A DNA stretch of 8,187 bases from an uncultured Parafilimonas sp. (GTDB lineage Bacteria; Bacteroidota; Bacteroidia; Chitinophagales; Chitinophagaceae). The position numbers and the translations under genes were made by a program. The DNA is taken from positions 1-8,187 of the forward strand of contig CALAGJ010000129.1 in the NCBI GenBank assembly GCA_937892395.1. The letters run 5' to 3'. The notes beneath the pieces were generated by a model. It ran no database searches and was not told the DNA's origin. It was given only the letters and a program-made list of their open reading frames with translations. Below are positions 6,805 through 8,187 of this stretch, piece by piece. How positions within the stretch are numbered: the first letter of the stretch is position 1; the number at the start of each line of letters is the position of its first letter.

Positions 6805-6815
6805 GTAAAATAACT

Positions 6816-6883
6816 GGTGCATCCCCCGATGTGGCCTGATGTTTAAAACATTTTCAAATGAAATACCTTCACGGGGGTGAAGG
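6816..6883 (+). promoter_or_regulatory. Three consecutive hairpins in the atpH-atpA leader, two with complementary loops
   Basis: Hairpin 1: CATC (6820-6823) and GATG (6828-6831) around loop CCCC, with outer G-C and wobble pairs from 6816-6819 to 6832-6836. Hairpin 2: ATGTT (6839-6843) and AACAT (6847-6851) around TAA. Hairpin 3: CCTTCAC (6866-6872) and GTGAAGG (6877-6883) around loop GGGG, seven perfect pairs. The CCCC and GGGG loops can kiss, or CCCCCG (6823-6828) can pair with CGGGGG (6872-6877) in a competing long-range helix. Hairpin 3 ends 16 bases before the atpA ATG and hides a purine-rich GAAGGA (6879-6884). Control of atpA translation or mRNA processing is inference. Confidence 0.5.
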
Positions 6884-6899
6884 AATTAAAAACAGAAAT

Positions 6900-8187
6900 A
6901 TGGTAGCAATAAAGCCAGATGAAATTTCAGCCATCCTGCGTCAGCAGTTGGGTAACTTCAATTCCTCTGCCGAACTGGAAGAAGTAGGCACAGTATTACA
7001 GGTGGGTGATGGTATTGCCCGTGTGTACGGTTTAAATAATGTACAAAGCGGTGAGCTGGTAGAGTTTGAAAATGGAGTAAGAGCCATTGCGCTAAACTTG
7101 GAAGAAGACAATGTGGGTGTGGTATTAATGGGGGAAAGTGCAGGAATAAAAGAGGGTGGTAAAGTGCGCCGCACCGGGCAGATTGCATCTATTAAAGTAG
7201 GTGACAGTATGCTGGGCCGTGTTATCAATACTCTTGGTATGCCCATCGATGGTAAAGGCCCACTCACCGGAGATTTATATGAAATGCCCTTGGAGCGCAA
7301 AGCACCGGGTGTAATATTTAGAGAGCCGGTAAAAGAGCCATTACAAACTGGAATCAAAGCAATTGATGCCATGATTCCTGTAGGTCGTGGACAGCGAGAA
7401 TTAGTAATTGGCGATCGTCAAACAGGAAAGACTGCAATCTGTATTGATACCATCATCAATCAAAAAGAATTTTACGACGCAGGTCAGCCTGTTTATTGTA
7501 TATATGTTGCTATTGGCCAAAAGGCTTCTACAGTAGCAGGTGTAATGAAAACACTTGCGGACAATGGTGCTATGCCTTATACTATTATTGTATCTGCTAG
7601 TGCAAGTGACCCTGCACCACAGCAGTTCTATGCGCCATTTTCAGGAGCTGCAATTGGAGAATTTTTCCGAGATACCGGACGTGCTGCATTAATCATTTAT
7701 GATGATTTGAGTAAGCAGGCAGTAGCCTATCGTGAGGTTTCATTATTGCTTCGCCGTCCGCCAGGTCGTGAGGCTTACCCTGGTGATGTATTCTACTTAC
7801 ACAGTCGTTTATTAGAGCGTGCTGCAAAAGTGATTGCCAATGACGATGTGGCTAAAAACATGAATGATTGCCCTGCAAGCATAAAGCACCTTATAAAAGG
7901 TGGTGGTTCTTTAACAGCATTGCCAATTATTGAAACACAAGCAGGTGACGTATCAGCGTATATTCCTACAAATGTAATCTCCATTACAGATGGTCAGATT
8001 TTCTTAGAAGGTAACCTTTTTAATGCCGGTATTCGTCCAGCCATTAACGTAGGAATCTCTGTAAGCCGTGTGGGTGGTAATGCGCAAATAAAATCTATGA
8101 AAAAAGTGGCCGGTACTTTAAAATTGGACCAGGCACTATACAGAGAGATGGAAGCATTCTCAAAATTTGGTGGCGACTTAGATGCTG
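6900..8187 (+). CDS. atpA: F1Fo ATP synthase subunit alpha, 3'-truncated by the window
   Basis: The first 429 residues of subunit alpha (full length usually about 505-525). Alpha forms the hexameric head with beta and binds non-catalytic nucleotide. Visible parts are the N-terminal delta-binding helix (IKPDEISAILRQQLGNF), the beta-barrel domain (about 27-95), and the P-loop GDRQTGKT at 171-178 with Lys177. The Walker B strand ALIIYDD is at 263-269, followed by RRPPGREAYPGDVFYLHSR. SVSRVGGNAQ carries Arg390, the arginine that reaches into the catalytic site (E. coli alpha Arg376). Compared with E. coli there is a short insert around NDDVAKNMNDCPASIKHLIKG (314-334), which I recall as usual for Bacteroidota. 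The ATG at 6900 is chosen because MVAIKPDEIS matches the normal N-terminus. An in-frame ATG at 6858 would add 14 residues with no family support, and its frame is open only back to a TGA at 6837. The reading frame runs off the window end intact. Confidence 0.96.
   Translation, partial: MVAIKPDEISAILRQQLGNFNSSAELEEVGTVLQVGDGIARVYGLNNVQSGELVEFENGVRAIALNLEEDNVGVVLMGESAGIKEGGKVRRTGQIASIKVGDSMLGRVINTLGMPIDGKGPLTGDLYEMPLERKAPGVIFREPVKEPLQTGIKAIDAMIPVGRGQRELVIGDRQTGKTAICIDTIINQKEFYDAGQPVYCIYVAIGQKASTVAGVMKTLADNGAMPYTIIVSASASDPAPQQFYAPFSGAAIGEFFRDTGRAALIIYDDLSKQAVAYREVSLLLRRPPGREAYPGDVFYLHSRLLERAAKVIANDDVAKNMNDCPASIKHLIKGGGSLTALPIIETQAGDVSAYIPTNVISITDGQIFLEGNLFNAGIRPAINVGISVSRVGGNAQIKSMKKVAGTLKLDQALYREMEAFSKFGGDLDA

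Noticed and set aside
6941..7372. Minus-strand open frame of 143 codons
   Set aside because: It is antisense to the well-conserved atpA P-loop region, and its Ser/Pro/Thr-rich product is what reversed alpha-subunit codons would give.
1..8187. Mobile element, CRISPR array, tRNA or rRNA
   Set aside because: I saw no transposase or integrase motifs, no terminal inverted repeats, no regularly spaced repeats and no tRNA-like cloverleaf; the short repeats found are too few and too small.

Overview
The window looks like a chromosomal segment of a Bacteroidota bacterium, most plausibly a Chitinophagaceae-like member. The evidence is a type IX secretion (T9SS) C-terminal sorting domain at 1271-1531, two sites matching the Bacteroidota -7 promoter element TAnnTTTG (1712-1719 and 4100-4107), almost no Shine-Dalgarno sequences in front of the genes, and an ATP synthase subunit a with the long N-terminal periplasmic extension usual in this phylum. 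The family-level assignment is an impression from protein sequence and would need 16S or marker-gene data.

Layout, all on the + strand: (1) 1-1534, the 3' part of a gene for an FG-GAP beta-propeller protein secreted by T9SS. It is broken by two frameshifts in homopolymer runs and one in-frame TAA, so it reads as a pseudogene. (2) 1743-2930, kbl, 2-amino-3-ketobutyrate CoA ligase, with its own promoter element. (3) 2970-3803, a lipoprotein with the fold signature of class D (OXA-type) beta-lactamases but with every catalytic motif replaced. (4) 3804-4128, a 325-base gap carrying short repeats, weak hairpins and the promoter of the next operon. (5) 4129 to the window end, atpB-atpE-atpF-atpH-atpA, encoding subunits a, c, b, delta and most of alpha of an F1Fo ATP synthase. 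atpA is cut by the window edge. No atpI or atpZ lies in front of atpB.

The atp genes build one machine. AtpB and the AtpE ring carry protons across the membrane, AtpF and AtpH form the peripheral stalk, and AtpA forms the nucleotide-binding head together with the beta subunit. Gamma, beta and epsilon are not in this window. The operon is unusually rich in structured spacers: a terminator-like stem-loop with a T run between atpE and atpF, and three consecutive hairpins between atpH and atpA, two of which have complementary CCCC and GGGG loops.

The two observations I rate highest are the active-site-dead OXA-like lipoprotein and the paired-loop structure in the atpH-atpA leader. I did not find a clear new multi-gene system, defence island, mobile element or CRISPR array.
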